DNA of 41,041 bases from Myxococcales bacterium (GCA_007131745.1 SLPX01000183.1:1-41041); one strand, 5' to 3'; numbered from the stretch's first letter, positions 1 to 8,810 are shown. Numbers and translations are program-made. Notes: a model not told the origin generated them from the letters alone.

Positions 1-2
1 AA

Positions 3-281
3 CTCAAAACCACCGTTTCCACCGAACTAGCGGACCAAAGCAGAAACAAGATCTACGATTTCAGATCCTATTTCGCTTTTCTCGGCCCCAATCACCGGGA
101 AATGCGGGACGAGCGCTACGTGCTGTTTTGGGACCGCCTCCCCGCTGGGGTTTACGAATACACCTACCTCACCAGGGCGACGACCCTCGGCCGCTTTGTC
201 GTGCCTCCGCTCAAGGCGATGGAAATGTATCACCCAGAAGTCTTCGGAAGAAACGGCACCCAAGTGGTCATCGTGGAATAA
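3..281 (+). CDS. Alpha-2-macroglobulin family protein, C-terminal end (partial)
   Basis: An open frame enters from the left edge and ends at TAA 279-281, giving 92 residues. It contains the pattern REMRDERYVLFWDRLPAG, then TRATTLGRFVVPPLKA and MYHPEVFGR. From family knowledge this matches the last domain of bacterial alpha-2-macroglobulins, periplasmic lipoproteins thought to trap foreign proteases and often paired with the peptidoglycan polymerase PbpC. The thioester and bait regions would lie outside the window, so whether this is the thioester-containing type cannot be told. The following 194 bases up to the next gene show no clear terminator. Confidence 0.75.
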   Translation, partial: LKTTVSTELADQSRNKIYDFRSYFAFLGPNHREMRDERYVLFWDRLPAGVYEYTYLTRATTLGRFVVPPLKAMEMYHPEVFGRNGTQVVIVE

Positions 282-475
282 TTCCCGTTACACGAAGCAG
301 GCAAACAACATTCCTCACCGCCTCAGATAGAGTTTTGTTGAAGAAAAAATTCGGCCTAAGGGAGCACACTCAAAATGAGGTAGAATCTTTTCATCAGGTG
401 TGATTTCATGGATTTTTCCACGGTTTTTTGAAATGATGTTTTGCGGCAAACAAAGATTATTATTGGGAGATTGTC

Positions 476-2239
476 ATGAAAATTATTATTAGGAACAGGC
501 ACTTATCTATATTCCAGATGATTTGCTCCGGCGCGTTTCTGTTTGTTGTAATGAGTTGTGGAGGATCGGGCTCACCCGGTTCTTCGTGCGTGTGTACATT
601 AGATGAGGACTGCCCGGAAGAACACTGGTGCGATGGTTGCCATTGCGTTGCAAAATGCAAGGGCCCCTGGGACTGCCCTCCACACACACCCAACTGCGAC
701 ACTTCGACCGGGCGATGTTTGGGACCATGCGAAGGACCGGAAGACTGCAAGGACCCCGACTTTCCCAACTGCAGCGCAAGCGGAGCATGCGAAGGACCCT
801 GCTCGTCGCACCTGGACTGCACCCATCCCGAACGTCCGAACTGCAGCATGGACCCCGGTGCGGAGGATCACGGGGTATGCAGGCCCAGGTGCAATGACAA
901 CGATGATTGTGAAGGCGATCTCTATCCGAACTGCCATGTTCCCACGGGAAGATGCGGGCCTGGTTGCTCCGGAGACGGTGACTGTCCGGATGATTCCTGG
1001 AAATGCGACACCGATACAGGGGTTTGCGTAATGAAGGAGTGCAGCCACGATTATGACTGCAATCCGCCCGACACGGTTTGCGAGAACTGGTTCTGCGTGC
1101 AGGGTTGTACGGAACACTCGGACTGCCCTGAAGATGAGCGCTGCAACCTGGACACCCCGGGCAAGATGTATCACTGCGAACCAAGGGATTGTTTTTCAGA
1201 TGACGACTGCAACCCTCCCAATACGGTGTGCGACACCGACGGACTGGCCGATCCTGACGGAGGCGGATATTGTTTGCCCGGCTGCGGAAGTTACCTGGAT
1301 TGCCTGGCGGACGGTTACGAATGCAACCCTTCGACGGGACGATGTGAACCCCTGGATTACGGGGATATCGGCGAAAACTGCGACGGTGGTTGTTCGAGCA
1401 ACTTCTGCCTCACCGGCATGGGAAATGTTTGCACCGCGTTTTGCTGCCGCCAGGCCGACTGCCCCGCGGGCTGGGGTTGCAGGCGGTATCCGGATGGAAC
1501 AGGAGAAGGTCGCAAGGTAAGTGTGTGCTTGCCCCTGGAATCCTCGCAGGGCGACCGGTCGCCGGGTGAAACATGCAGCGCGCCGGAGGAATGTAGGTCG
1601 AACATCTGTTTCGGAAACAAGTGCAGGGAAACTTGCTGCACCAACAGCGATTGCGGCGAACCATTGTTTCCCGGTACGGACTGCCGCGTGTACCAGGAGA
1701 CGAACGTTTGCATCAATGCGCCGCCTCCCGAAGAATCAGCGCCGGTCGGCTCGCTGGGATGCGCGACGACAGGCTCTCCGAACGATTGCCGATCGGACAT
1801 GTGTTTCATTTATTTCATCCCGGACACGGAGTGCACAAGTGATGCGGATTGCCCGCAGGATCGTCCTACATGTTGGGATTATCCAGGTGCGGGCGTTGAC
1901 GGCGTCAATGACTGCGTAATGGATATGTGCGTCGGCCATTGCTGCAACTCCGACGACTGCCCGGACTACAACGGCAACACCTTTTTTTGCGGCAAATGGT
2001 TATACCCCTCTGGAGATTTCAACGTGTGTTTGCTGCACGAGGGATCCGCAGCGCTCGCTGAAGGCGAACCATGCACACAAAATTCGGAATGCAGATCCAA
2101 CTTCTGTTCCGACTCTGGAACATGCCGCAGAAGATGCTGCAAACATGCTGACTGCACCCATCCCGAACGGCCGCGCTGCGCGTTGGAAGAACACACGGTT
2201 CACAGCGCAACACGCTGGTTGAATGTATGCGTTCCATAA
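476..2239 (+). CDS. Cysteine-rich repeat lipoprotein (84 Cys)
   Basis: This 587-residue protein has a lipoprotein-type signal peptide with the acylated Cys expected at residue 28 (V-M-S-C, with an unusual Met at -2). I count 84 cysteines, about 14% of residues. Two repeat types are visible. The N-terminal half has about ten units of the form GxC-x4-DC-x5-PNC-x5-GxC. The C-terminal half has four longer units with GExC-x4-ECRSNxC, a CC pair, DC and a closing VC. The cysteines are spaced for disulphides, so an exported, surface-anchored protein of unknown function is inferred. GGGAG stands 6 bases before the ATG. Proteins of this style are common in myxobacteria and relatives; I recognise no catalytic domain. 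Confidence 0.85.
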   Translation: MKIIIRNRHLSIFQMICSGAFLFVVMSCGGSGSPGSSCVCTLDEDCPEEHWCDGCHCVAKCKGPWDCPPHTPNCDTSTGRCLGPCEGPEDCKDPDFPNCSASGACEGPCSSHLDCTHPERPNCSMDPGAEDHGVCRPRCNDNDDCEGDLYPNCHVPTGRCGPGCSGDGDCPDDSWKCDTDTGVCVMKECSHDYDCNPPDTVCENWFCVQGCTEHSDCPEDERCNLDTPGKMYHCEPRDCFSDDDCNPPNTVCDTDGLADPDGGGYCLPGCGSYLDCLADGYECNPSTGRCEPLDYGDIGENCDGGCSSNFCLTGMGNVCTAFCCRQADCPAGWGCRRYPDGTGEGRKVSVCLPLESSQGDRSPGETCSAPEECRSNICFGNKCRETCCTNSDCGEPLFPGTDCRVYQETNVCINAPPPEESAPVGSLGCATTGSPNDCRSDMCFIYFIPDTECTSDADCPQDRPTCWDYPGAGVDGVNDCVMDMCVGHCCNSDDCPDYNGNTFFCGKWLYPSGDFNVCLLHEGSAALAEGEPCTQNSECRSNFCSDSGTCRRRCCKHADCTHPERPRCALEEHTVHSATRWLNVCVP

Positions 2240-2308
2240 TCATGCAGGTTCTGCGGCGCGAGGCCTGCAGGTTGTCCCTGCATTTCGAAAACATGAGCGA
2301 AGCCGGAC

Positions 2309-5300
2309 ATGACGACAACAGAAAAGCCTTATGATCTAAGGGCAATGATTGACCTGCTCCTTGAAGCATTGGAAGTACACGACCCGTTTATGAAGAGCCA
2401 TTCGGAAGGGGTTTCTTCCATGGCGGCCGCGGTTGCGGAAAACATGGCTTGGAACAGAGATAGAATCGAGCGGCTCAAAATAGCGGGGTTGTTACACGAC
2501 ATCGGCAAGATAGCCGCTCCCAAAAATTTGGTCATAAAGACGGGACGTTTAACAAAAGAGGAATTCGCTCTTTTGAGGGAACATTCCCGTGTAGGGTTTG
2601 AAATCCTCAAATCCGTCCGCGCGTTCAAAGACCTTGCGTTGACCGTCCGCCACCACCATGAACACTACGACGGAAGCGGGTACCCGGATGGAATATCAGG
2701 CGATGAGATTCCACTCGAATCCCGGATTATCTGCGCTGTCGACACGATCGAAGCCATGACGACCGACAGGCCTTATCGAAAGGCTTTGAGTCTTGATGCA
2801 GCATACGAAGAACTCAACAAACTCTCCAGCTCCCAGTTTTGTCCGTTTGTTGTGCGACATCTGAACGAAATCCGCGACCTTCTTGAAGGCAGAGGTTATT
2901 CCGAGAGTCTCGACGAAAAAACAAAAAAAAGCCTTACCCGAACCTTGGACATGACATCCCTCAGCCATCCTTTTCTGGATGAACTGGAACCCGGATACGA
3001 GATGATTGTCCGCCGCGTGGGAGGAGACTCCGAATTCAGGAGAAGACTTCTGGAACTGGGCGTCGTGCCCGGTGTGCGCATAAAAATGGTCAGGGCCGCG
3101 CCCATGGGAGATCCCCTGGAAGTAGAAATTCGAGGAGCTGATTTCACCCTCAGAAAGGCTGAAGCCGGTCGAATCCGTGGAAAACTGCTGGTAGAGAGTG
3201 AAGAAGAGCGATCGCTCGTTGAAAGTGAGGAACTGCAGGTTAACCCATTGCCCAATGCTCCTGCATCCAGGAATTATAATGTCGCAATAGCGGGCATTCC
3301 CAACACCGGAAAGACAACTCTTTTCAACGCTCTTTCAGGCGGTAAGGGCAAAGTGGGAAATTACCCGGGAATAACCATTGACAGGCTTACGGCAAACATC
3401 CGCCTTCCCGGAGACATACATGCCGACCTGGTCGACATTCCGGGAACCTACAGCCTTACCGCTCGTTCCGCGGAAGAACAGGTGGCAATAGATGAATTGC
3501 TGGGACGCGCCGGCCGGACCGCCCCGGACCTGGTGATCGTGGTATTGAACCCGACCACTTTGGAACGCAGCCTCTATCTGCTCATGCAGATAAAAGAGCT
3601 TGGATATCCCATCCTGGCGGTCGTAAACATGATCGACGAAGCATCGAAAAAGAGAATTCAACTGGACATGGGAGGGTTGTCTGAATTTTTCGGTATCCCG
3701 TTTGTCGGAGTGTCGGCAAGAAGCAGTGAAAAGATCCAAGAACTCCGCCGTTCAATCGGTGACATGCTTTCAGGTAAAACCGCTTCGCAAAAAACAGGGT
3801 GGCATTGGAATCCTTCGCCCGAAACAACAAAAAGCCTGGACGGTTTGATTGCGGAAATGGGCGACATGCTCGGAGCGGACGCTCTGCTTGGAAAACGCCG
3901 CGCTTTCGCTCTTTGGGCACTGATGAGTCTTTCGGAAGAAGACGATCTTAAAGATATCCCGGACTCTTTGAGAAAGGCCGTTCTTTTACAGGCTAATGCG
4001 CTGAAAGAAAAAGAGGTGGATCTCGACCTGGAGGTCAGTCGGGCTCGCTACGGCTGTATAGACGAAGTCATGGAAAAGTTCGTGGTAAAACCGGAGGCCA
4101 AAGGAAAAAATAGCCCCACACAGCGAATAGACGCTGTCTTGACTCATCCTGTATACGGCATGCTCGCTTTCCTGCTGGCCATGGGATTGGTCTTTGCAGC
4201 GATCTTCGATTGGTCTGTCCCGGCCATGGAAGGAATCGAATGGGCTGTCGGTCAAGCGGGTGGATGGGTGGAGCGAACACTGCCGGAAGGTTTTTTCGCT
4301 GACTTGACCGCAAACGGCATAATAGCAGGAGTTGGATCGGTCCTTGTTTTTCTGCCCCAAATAGTGGTGTTGTTCTTTTTCATCGCTCTGCTCGAAAGCT
4401 CCGGATACATGGCGCGGGCGGCGTTCATGATGGATCGATTGATGCAGAAGATCTCCATCAACGGCAAAGCTTTCGTGCCCATGCTTTCAGGTTTTGCATG
4501 CGCGGTTCCCGCTGTAATGGCGACACGAACCCTTGAAAGAAAAAGAGACCGATTGCTGACCATGATGGTCATTCCCCTGTTGAGTTGCTCAGCCAGGCTG
4601 CCGGTCTACACCCTCATTATAGCAGCTCTGTTTCCGGCGGAAAAAGCGGTGTTGGGACCGCTCAGTCTGGGCATGTTAATGCTCATGGGCCTATATCTCC
4701 TTTCAACCGCTCTTGGACTGATCGCTGCCGCCGTACTGGGTCGTACCGTGTTTAAGGGCAAAGCATCTCCTTTTCTGCTCGAACTTCCACCGTACCGCCT
4801 CCCGCAGATAAAAGCAGTGGGGCGAATGCTTTGGGAACGGGTATTTGTTTTCCTGAAAACAGCGGGCACCGTTATTCTGGCCGCATCAATCATTTTGTGG
4901 TTCCTGTTGAGCTACCCCAGGCCGGAAAGCTACTCAAAAAACTACGAAGCATTGACGGCCGAAGCGCGCACAACGGGGGACAAGGATGCTGTTCGAGCCC
5001 TTGAAAACGAAAAACACGCTGAAAGAATTCAAAACAGCATGGCTGGAAGAATCGGGCGACTCATGGAACCCATGATCGAACCGCTTGGATTCGACTGGAA
5101 AATGGGAATAGGTCTTGTCGGAGCTTTTGCCGCAAGAGAAGTGTTCGTGTCCACTCTCGGCCAGGTTTACGCGATCGGCGAAGCAGATGAAGAGAGCCGG
5201 GCACTCAGACAAACCATCAGGGAGCAACGGCGCCCCGACGGTTCACCGGTATTTACGCCTCTTACCGGACTCTCGATCCTGATCTTTTTCATGCTTTCGC

Positions 5301-5446
5301 TTCAGTGCATTTCCACCATAGCCGTTTTGAAGCAAGAATCGGGTTCCTGGAAATGGGCGGGGTTCGGACTGGCTTACACAACGGCGCTGGCATACCTGGG
5401 CTCATTGTTTGTCTACCAGGGCGGAAAACTTTTGGGTTTCGGGTGA
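2309..5446 (+). CDS. feoB: HD-GYP / FeoA / FeoB fusion ferrous-iron transporter
   Basis: This 1045-residue protein joins three families. Residues 10-195 are an HD-GYP domain with H31, H63-D64, H92, H116-H117, D145 and an intact HHE/GSGYPDG signature; such domains hydrolyse cyclic dinucleotides using a bi- or trinuclear iron centre. Residues 219-296 are a FeoA (SH3-like) domain. The rest is FeoB: G1 GIPNTGKT 329-336, G3 DIPG 376-379, G4 NMID 440-443, and a C-terminal membrane part with two Gate regions carrying SGYMARAAFMMDRLM, GFACAVP and SCSARLPVY. FeoB imports Fe2+ across the inner membrane. The gene starts 69 bases after the Cys-rich lipoprotein; the ribosome site before the ATG is weak. 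FeoA-FeoB fusions are known, but an added HD-GYP domain is not one I know. No stop or frameshift interrupts the three parts. Confidence 0.95.
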   Translation: MTTTEKPYDLRAMIDLLLEALEVHDPFMKSHSEGVSSMAAAVAENMAWNRDRIERLKIAGLLHDIGKIAAPKNLVIKTGRLTKEEFALLREHSRVGFEILKSVRAFKDLALTVRHHHEHYDGSGYPDGISGDEIPLESRIICAVDTIEAMTTDRPYRKALSLDAAYEELNKLSSSQFCPFVVRHLNEIRDLLEGRGYSESLDEKTKKSLTRTLDMTSLSHPFLDELEPGYEMIVRRVGGDSEFRRRLLELGVVPGVRIKMVRAAPMGDPLEVEIRGADFTLRKAEAGRIRGKLLVESEEERSLVESEELQVNPLPNAPASRNYNVAIAGIPNTGKTTLFNALSGGKGKVGNYPGITIDRLTANIRLPGDIHADLVDIPGTYSLTARSAEEQVAIDELLGRAGRTAPDLVIVVLNPTTLERSLYLLMQIKELGYPILAVVNMIDEASKKRIQLDMGGLSEFFGIPFVGVSARSSEKIQELRRSIGDMLSGKTASQKTGWHWNPSPETTKSLDGLIAEMGDMLGADALLGKRRAFALWALMSLSEEDDLKDIPDSLRKAVLLQANALKEKEVDLDLEVSRARYGCIDEVMEKFVVKPEAKGKNSPTQRIDAVLTHPVYGMLAFLLAMGLVFAAIFDWSVPAMEGIEWAVGQAGGWVERTLPEGFFADLTANGIIAGVGSVLVFLPQIVVLFFFIALLESSGYMARAAFMMDRLMQKISINGKAFVPMLSGFACAVPAVMATRTLERKRDRLLTMMVIPLLSCSARLPVYTLIIAALFPAEKAVLGPLSLGMLMLMGLYLLSTALGLIAAAVLGRTVFKGKASPFLLELPPYRLPQIKAVGRMLWERVFVFLKTAGTVILAASIILWFLLSYPRPESYSKNYEALTAEARTTGDKDAVRALENEKHAERIQNSMAGRIGRLMEPMIEPLGFDWKMGIGLVGAFAAREVFVSTLGQVYAIGEADEESRALRQTIREQRRPDGSPVFTPLTGLSILIFFMLSLQCISTIAVLKQESGSWKWAGFGLAYTTALAYLGSLFVYQGGKLLGFG

Positions 5447-5468
5447 ATCTCTCTGCCTTTATTTTTTT
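5418..5468 (+). terminator. Possible weak intrinsic terminator after feoB
   Basis: AGGGCGG (5418-5424) can pair with CTGCCTT (5453-5459), with two G-U pairs, followed by a seven-T run at 5462-5468. The loop is large and the stem overlaps the stop codon, so this is only a tentative call. Confidence 0.25.
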
Positions 5469-5471
5469 GAG

Positions 5472-6656
5472 TCAGCCTGCGTCCGATGAGGCAGCACTGA
5501 TTCCCCTCGAACTCACCCCTTTCACATAGAAACCGGAATCGTTAAGGAAACTCATGAAAATCACCAAGAAAGTGAATGCTGCCTGCACCATGAGCTCCTT
5601 GTCCCCGTATAAATCATTCAAACTCTCGTTTCGTTTCTCAGGATCCTTGTTGTCGAAACGCTCCATCAAAAGGCCGTCGAGTCGATTGTCCGGATTTGGA
5701 GACGTGACCGCATCCACTCCCCCTCCGAAGCAATACCTCCGAGCTTCTTCAACGATCCGCCGCTTGTCTTCCATGCACCGCAAGTGGTAACCGAATATAT
5801 GAGTGATAATCCGCTCAACCTCCCGCATCGAAGCTGCGCACAAGGCTCTCAAAAGACGCCTGGCCGTATTGTCTCGCTGCGCGGTTTTCGTCTGTCTTAC
5901 AAGTGAAAGCGTAACTATGTTCTTGAAGAGTTCGTACATGCGCCGGGCACCGTTGAACGAAACCTTCGGCGGATGATTCTTATCCGGCTGGTAGCCCTTG
6001 TAATTCTTGACAAAAAGAAGTTGAAAAACGTTCTCGAAAAAATCCACCCCATCCAGTGGATCAACGGCGGATATCCTCATATCAAGAGTGTTGTCTAGGC
6101 GGTCGGCCAGCTTCACCCTCACCAGTCCGGGTGTCTCCCCTGCATGCTGAAGCAACCGCCCTATATACGCATAGTATGTTTCATCCCCCTCACGCCGCGT
6201 CAGATGGTCCAATCGTTCCATCAGGCGGGGACCCTCTGTTATCGAATCGATACGTTCAACAAGAGCGTTGAAACGATCTTCAAGGCTTGACCAGGTTTTT
6301 TTTCCGTAATCCTCTTCATTTACGTCTTCCAGCTTATCGTGAAAAAACTCTGTCAAAAGATCGGACGTGTTCGGTTTGCCCGAAGCCCGCGCCAAAAGGG
6401 CGGTTGCCCGGAGAGGATGTATCACTGCAAGAGGGCCGAGCTTGCGTCTTTTTTTTCGATAAGCTTCAAAAAGATAAGAGAGAGCGTCACTGAGCAACTC
6501 CCGGGATTCGTCATCCAACCTGTGATCCCCGAGGATTGTTCCGATTATGCCTTCTGCGTCCAGAACAGCCGCGTTTAGCTGGTAGTTCAACCGTGCCGAA
6601 AGACTGAAAAACGAATCCAGGTCGTGCAATTCCATGGATAAATTCCCATCCTGCAT
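5472..6656 (-). CDS. RelA/SpoT-like HD hydrolase without synthetase domain
   Basis: This 394-residue cytosolic protein carries every catalytic position of the (p)ppGpp hydrolase domain of Rel proteins. R71-K72 lies nine residues before H80-P81, HDKLED is at 106-111 (the HDxxED motif), and LADRLDN at 183-189 gives D185 and N189 (LADRLHN in Rel). By comparison with Rel, H80, H106, D107 and D185 would bind Mn2+ and E110-D111 act in catalysis. No alarmone synthetase, TGS or ACT domain follows; the last 200 residues match nothing I recognise. A second ATG at M8, which follows GGATGGGAAT, could be the true start. The gene lies 29 bases after the radical SAM gene on the same strand and converges on feoB. 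The substrate, ppGpp or another nucleotide, is inferred. Confidence 0.7.
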   Translation of the reverse strand: MQDGNLSMELHDLDSFFSLSARLNYQLNAAVLDAEGIIGTILGDHRLDDESRELLSDALSYLFEAYRKKRRKLGPLAVIHPLRATALLARASGKPNTSDLLTEFFHDKLEDVNEEDYGKKTWSSLEDRFNALVERIDSITEGPRLMERLDHLTRREGDETYYAYIGRLLQHAGETPGLVRVKLADRLDNTLDMRISAVDPLDGVDFFENVFQLLFVKNYKGYQPDKNHPPKVSFNGARRMYELFKNIVTLSLVRQTKTAQRDNTARRLLRALCAASMREVERIITHIFGYHLRCMEDKRRIVEEARRYCFGGGVDAVTSPNPDNRLDGLLMERFDNKDPEKRNESLNDLYGDKELMVQAAFTFLVIFMSFLNDSGFYVKGVSSRGISAASSDAG

Positions 6657-6685
6657 TTACAGTATAAGTTTTTTCCTCTCCTTTG

Positions 6686-8266
6686 TCATGTCCCGGCTGT
6701 TTCCGAACGTCTTCGGGATACAACACGCCTCAATTTGCAGCGAAACGCATCGGCGCGAAGTTTCTTTTTCCACTTATTGATAAGGTTCCATCCTGCAAAA
6801 CCAAGGACATTGCGCCTCCAGGACCTGTACCAACCTCTGAACCTCGCTCGCAGATTGATAGGAGGCAACATCATGACCGGAAAAAGTAAAACCCTTAAAA
6901 CAACCATGAACAATGCATTGAACCGATAAAAACCTCTCATTATGCGTAAGGCCGCATCCTGAATCTCCTCAGGTTTAAAAGGAGGATCGGGTTGAAGCAG
7001 GGGAAAATTCCCGTCATAGTACTCCCAGGAAATCTCGTCACCTGAAAGCAACCGACCTTCTTTCTGCATTCGCGCGCGCAACTCGGTTCCAGGAAGCGGA
7101 ACAGGATGCAACACCTGTACCGTATCCAACCTGGATTTTCTCAAAAACCTTTTGTATCTCCGTACCCTCTGGTCTAAATCGAGATCACAACGATTTTCCT
7201 TGCGCTGCGGATAACCGAAAATGAACATACCGTGGATGATAAAACCCGCCCGCTGAAACTTGCGGGTCCATTCCAGCATATCGCGGGAACTTTGGCCCTT
7301 CTTCATGGAACGAAGTTCCTCGTCCAACACCGACTCGTAGCCTATCGCCAAAACACGGACACCACATTCTTTCATGGCCTGGATCAACTCATCGTCCCGT
7401 GCTGTTTCCAACCTAACCTGGACGAAAATGAAAAAACTCAACCCCATCCGACGTTGATACCGGGCCAGGAGACGACAGAAGCGAATCGATTCATCTCGAT
7501 CCTGGGCAAAATGATCATCCACGACAAAAAACCTCCTGGCGCGAAAAGTCTCCGCCAGGTAGGCGAACTGCTTGACCAGCCTTTCCGGAGAACCACAGCG
7601 GGCGCTTCCCTTGACCGAACAAAACTCGCAATTCTTTCCACAACCCCGAACTCTTGACACCGGGTAAATACTCACCCGGGCGAACCGCAGTAAACCGAAA
7701 TCCGGCAACGGCAGGGTTTCGAAATCTGTAATGAGCGGTCTGTCCGCTGTTCTACGCGTACCGCCTTCCGCATCCATGAACGACACACCCGAGACCCCCT
7801 CGAAAGAATCGCCCCTTTCCCATGCCTTGCAAAGCTCCTTGATAGTGAATTCGCCTTCCCCGTGAACCACCACGTCAACACCGTTTTCGAGCGCTTCTCC
7901 GGGTTCAAAATCCGGATGCTGGCCCCCGGCGATTGTCAGCACACCCATTCCACCGTAGAAACGGGCCAAATCGTACAACCTGGGAATCGTACACGAAAGT
8001 CCTCCATAAAAACCGACCACATCGGCTGGACGAAGTTCCTGCAACAAAACATGATTCGGACACCCCTCCTCGTTGACCGGGCCTGGATACCTGTAGTTGT
8101 TTTCATCTATCACCTCCACCTCCCACCCATCCATTTTTGACACTCCGGTGGCAACACACAACGGCCCCAATGCAGTGATCTTTTTCGCTGCTGTGGAATA
8201 GATGTTAAACGTCGGGTATTTCGGAATGATCATTCGGAATCTTTTGCAGCGTCCCCGGGTGGTCAT
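6686..8266 (-). CDS. B12-binding-domain radical SAM protein
   Basis: This 526-residue protein has an N-terminal cobalamin-binding-like domain (about 12-150, with VIDENNY and the GGQHPDFEP and HGEGEFT loops). A radical SAM domain follows, with the cluster motif CGKNCEFC at C209, C213 and C216 (CxxxCxxC). The family uses a 4Fe-4S cluster and S-adenosylmethionine for radical chemistry, often methylation or ring rearrangement of lipids or secondary metabolites; the substrate cannot be told here. The C-terminal region has a hydrophobic stretch near residue 440 and is strongly basic, which suggests membrane association. AAGGAGG precedes the start, though about 11 bases away. It is followed by the HD hydrolase gene, with which it probably forms a transcription unit. 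Confidence 0.85.
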   Translation of the reverse strand: MTTRGRCKRFRMIIPKYPTFNIYSTAAKKITALGPLCVATGVSKMDGWEVEVIDENNYRYPGPVNEEGCPNHVLLQELRPADVVGFYGGLSCTIPRLYDLARFYGGMGVLTIAGGQHPDFEPGEALENGVDVVVHGEGEFTIKELCKAWERGDSFEGVSGVSFMDAEGGTRRTADRPLITDFETLPLPDFGLLRFARVSIYPVSRVRGCGKNCEFCSVKGSARCGSPERLVKQFAYLAETFRARRFFVVDDHFAQDRDESIRFCRLLARYQRRMGLSFFIFVQVRLETARDDELIQAMKECGVRVLAIGYESVLDEELRSMKKGQSSRDMLEWTRKFQRAGFIIHGMFIFGYPQRKENRCDLDLDQRVRRYKRFLRKSRLDTVQVLHPVPLPGTELRARMQKEGRLLSGDEISWEYYDGNFPLLQPDPPFKPEEIQDAALRIMRGFYRFNALFMVVLRVLLFPVMMLPPINLRARFRGWYRSWRRNVLGFAGWNLINKWKKKLRADAFRCKLRRVVSRRRSETAGT

Positions 8267-8394
8267 ATCTTAAACTTCCTCCTTGTCTCCAACTGCACGC
8301 GTATCTTCTTCCGGGACGAACCACGCCCGTCTCGGAATAAGAGGTTTAACGAATGTGTACAACTCCGCCCTCGATAACCAGTTTCGAAAATGAA

Positions 8395-8407
8395 TGAACC
8401 ACACAAA
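8395..8407 (-). repeat. 13-base repeat TGAACCACACAAA, copy 1
   Basis: The plus-strand sequence TGAACCACACAAA recurs exactly at 27434-27446. Both copies lie 120-130 bases upstream of a minus-strand start (radical SAM gene and ftsZ). A shorter core, GAACCAC, is also at 8318-8324. It may be a regulator site; the function is unknown. Confidence 0.4.
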
Positions 8408-8465
8408 TCACTACATCACAAGGACAAAAACGATTGCAACTCCATTAGCCCAACGACCTTTTCTA

Positions 8466-8749
8466 TTGGCGAGTCGCAGATCTCATCTCCCATCCTGTTG
8501 ATCGAGCGAGCCTGTTTGTTTGTTTACGGCAGTGCCCAACCGCCGAGCGCCTTGTGAGAACCTCCCCGGCGGGAGGTTCATCTGCGGCTCGTCCGAGTTG
8601 CTTCATCCTTCAACCATTCCACCACCCCCTTCACCCGGAAGCGCAACTCAGATGTCGGCTCATTGGGCATCTGCCTGTTTTTTGCGGCTCGCTCTATGTA
8701 CAGCGGAAACGCCGAGTGAGCCTGACAATGACTGATCTGGCGAGGCCGA
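8466..8749. ncRNA. Candidate structured RNA or nested inverted-repeat element
   Basis: A series of mutually compatible helices can be traced by hand. From outside in: TTGGC 8466-8470 with GCCGAA 8745-8749 region; TCGCAGATC 8474-8482 with 8734-8743 (9 pairs, one bulge); CTGT 8495-8498 with ACAG 8700-8703; GAGCGAGCC 8504-8512 with GGCTCGCTC 8686-8694 (9 pairs); 8528-8539 with 8663-8675 (12 pairs, one bulge). Inside is a three-way junction with hairpin A (CGAGCGC 8544-8550 with 8584-8591, then GAACCTCCC 8558-8566 with GGGAGGTTC 8571-8579 around a CGGC loop) and hairpin B (GAGTTGC 8595-8601 with GCAACTC 8643-8649). The strand is unknown. I saw none of the conserved cores of tmRNA, RNase P RNA or SRP RNA. 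A small non-coding RNA or a MITE-like mobile repeat are both possible. Confidence 0.45.
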
Positions 8750-8810
8750 AAGTTGAAGCAGGTCTTCGAAAAAAGCCGGTGGATAAAATGACGAACAGAG
8801 GTTGATAGTT

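Larger units (their letters stand above)
8267..8810. other. Gene-free interval of 544 bases
   Basis: No frame here has convincing coding character on either strand. The interval lies between two minus-strand genes. It holds the structured element at 8466-8749 and, nearer the radical SAM gene, a 13-base sequence repeated upstream of ftsZ. Confidence 0.7.

Noticed and set aside
8649..8683. CAGATG/CATCTG stem followed by TTTTTT, like an intrinsic terminator on the plus strand
   Set aside because: Its 3' arm pairs better in the 12-pair helix with 8528-8539, and no plus-strand gene lies upstream. It remains possible as an alternative fold.
8466..8749. Identity as tmRNA, RNase P RNA, SRP RNA or 6S RNA
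   Set aside because: The conserved cores I know for the first three are not seen on either strand, and a three-way junction does not fit the rod-like 6S shape.
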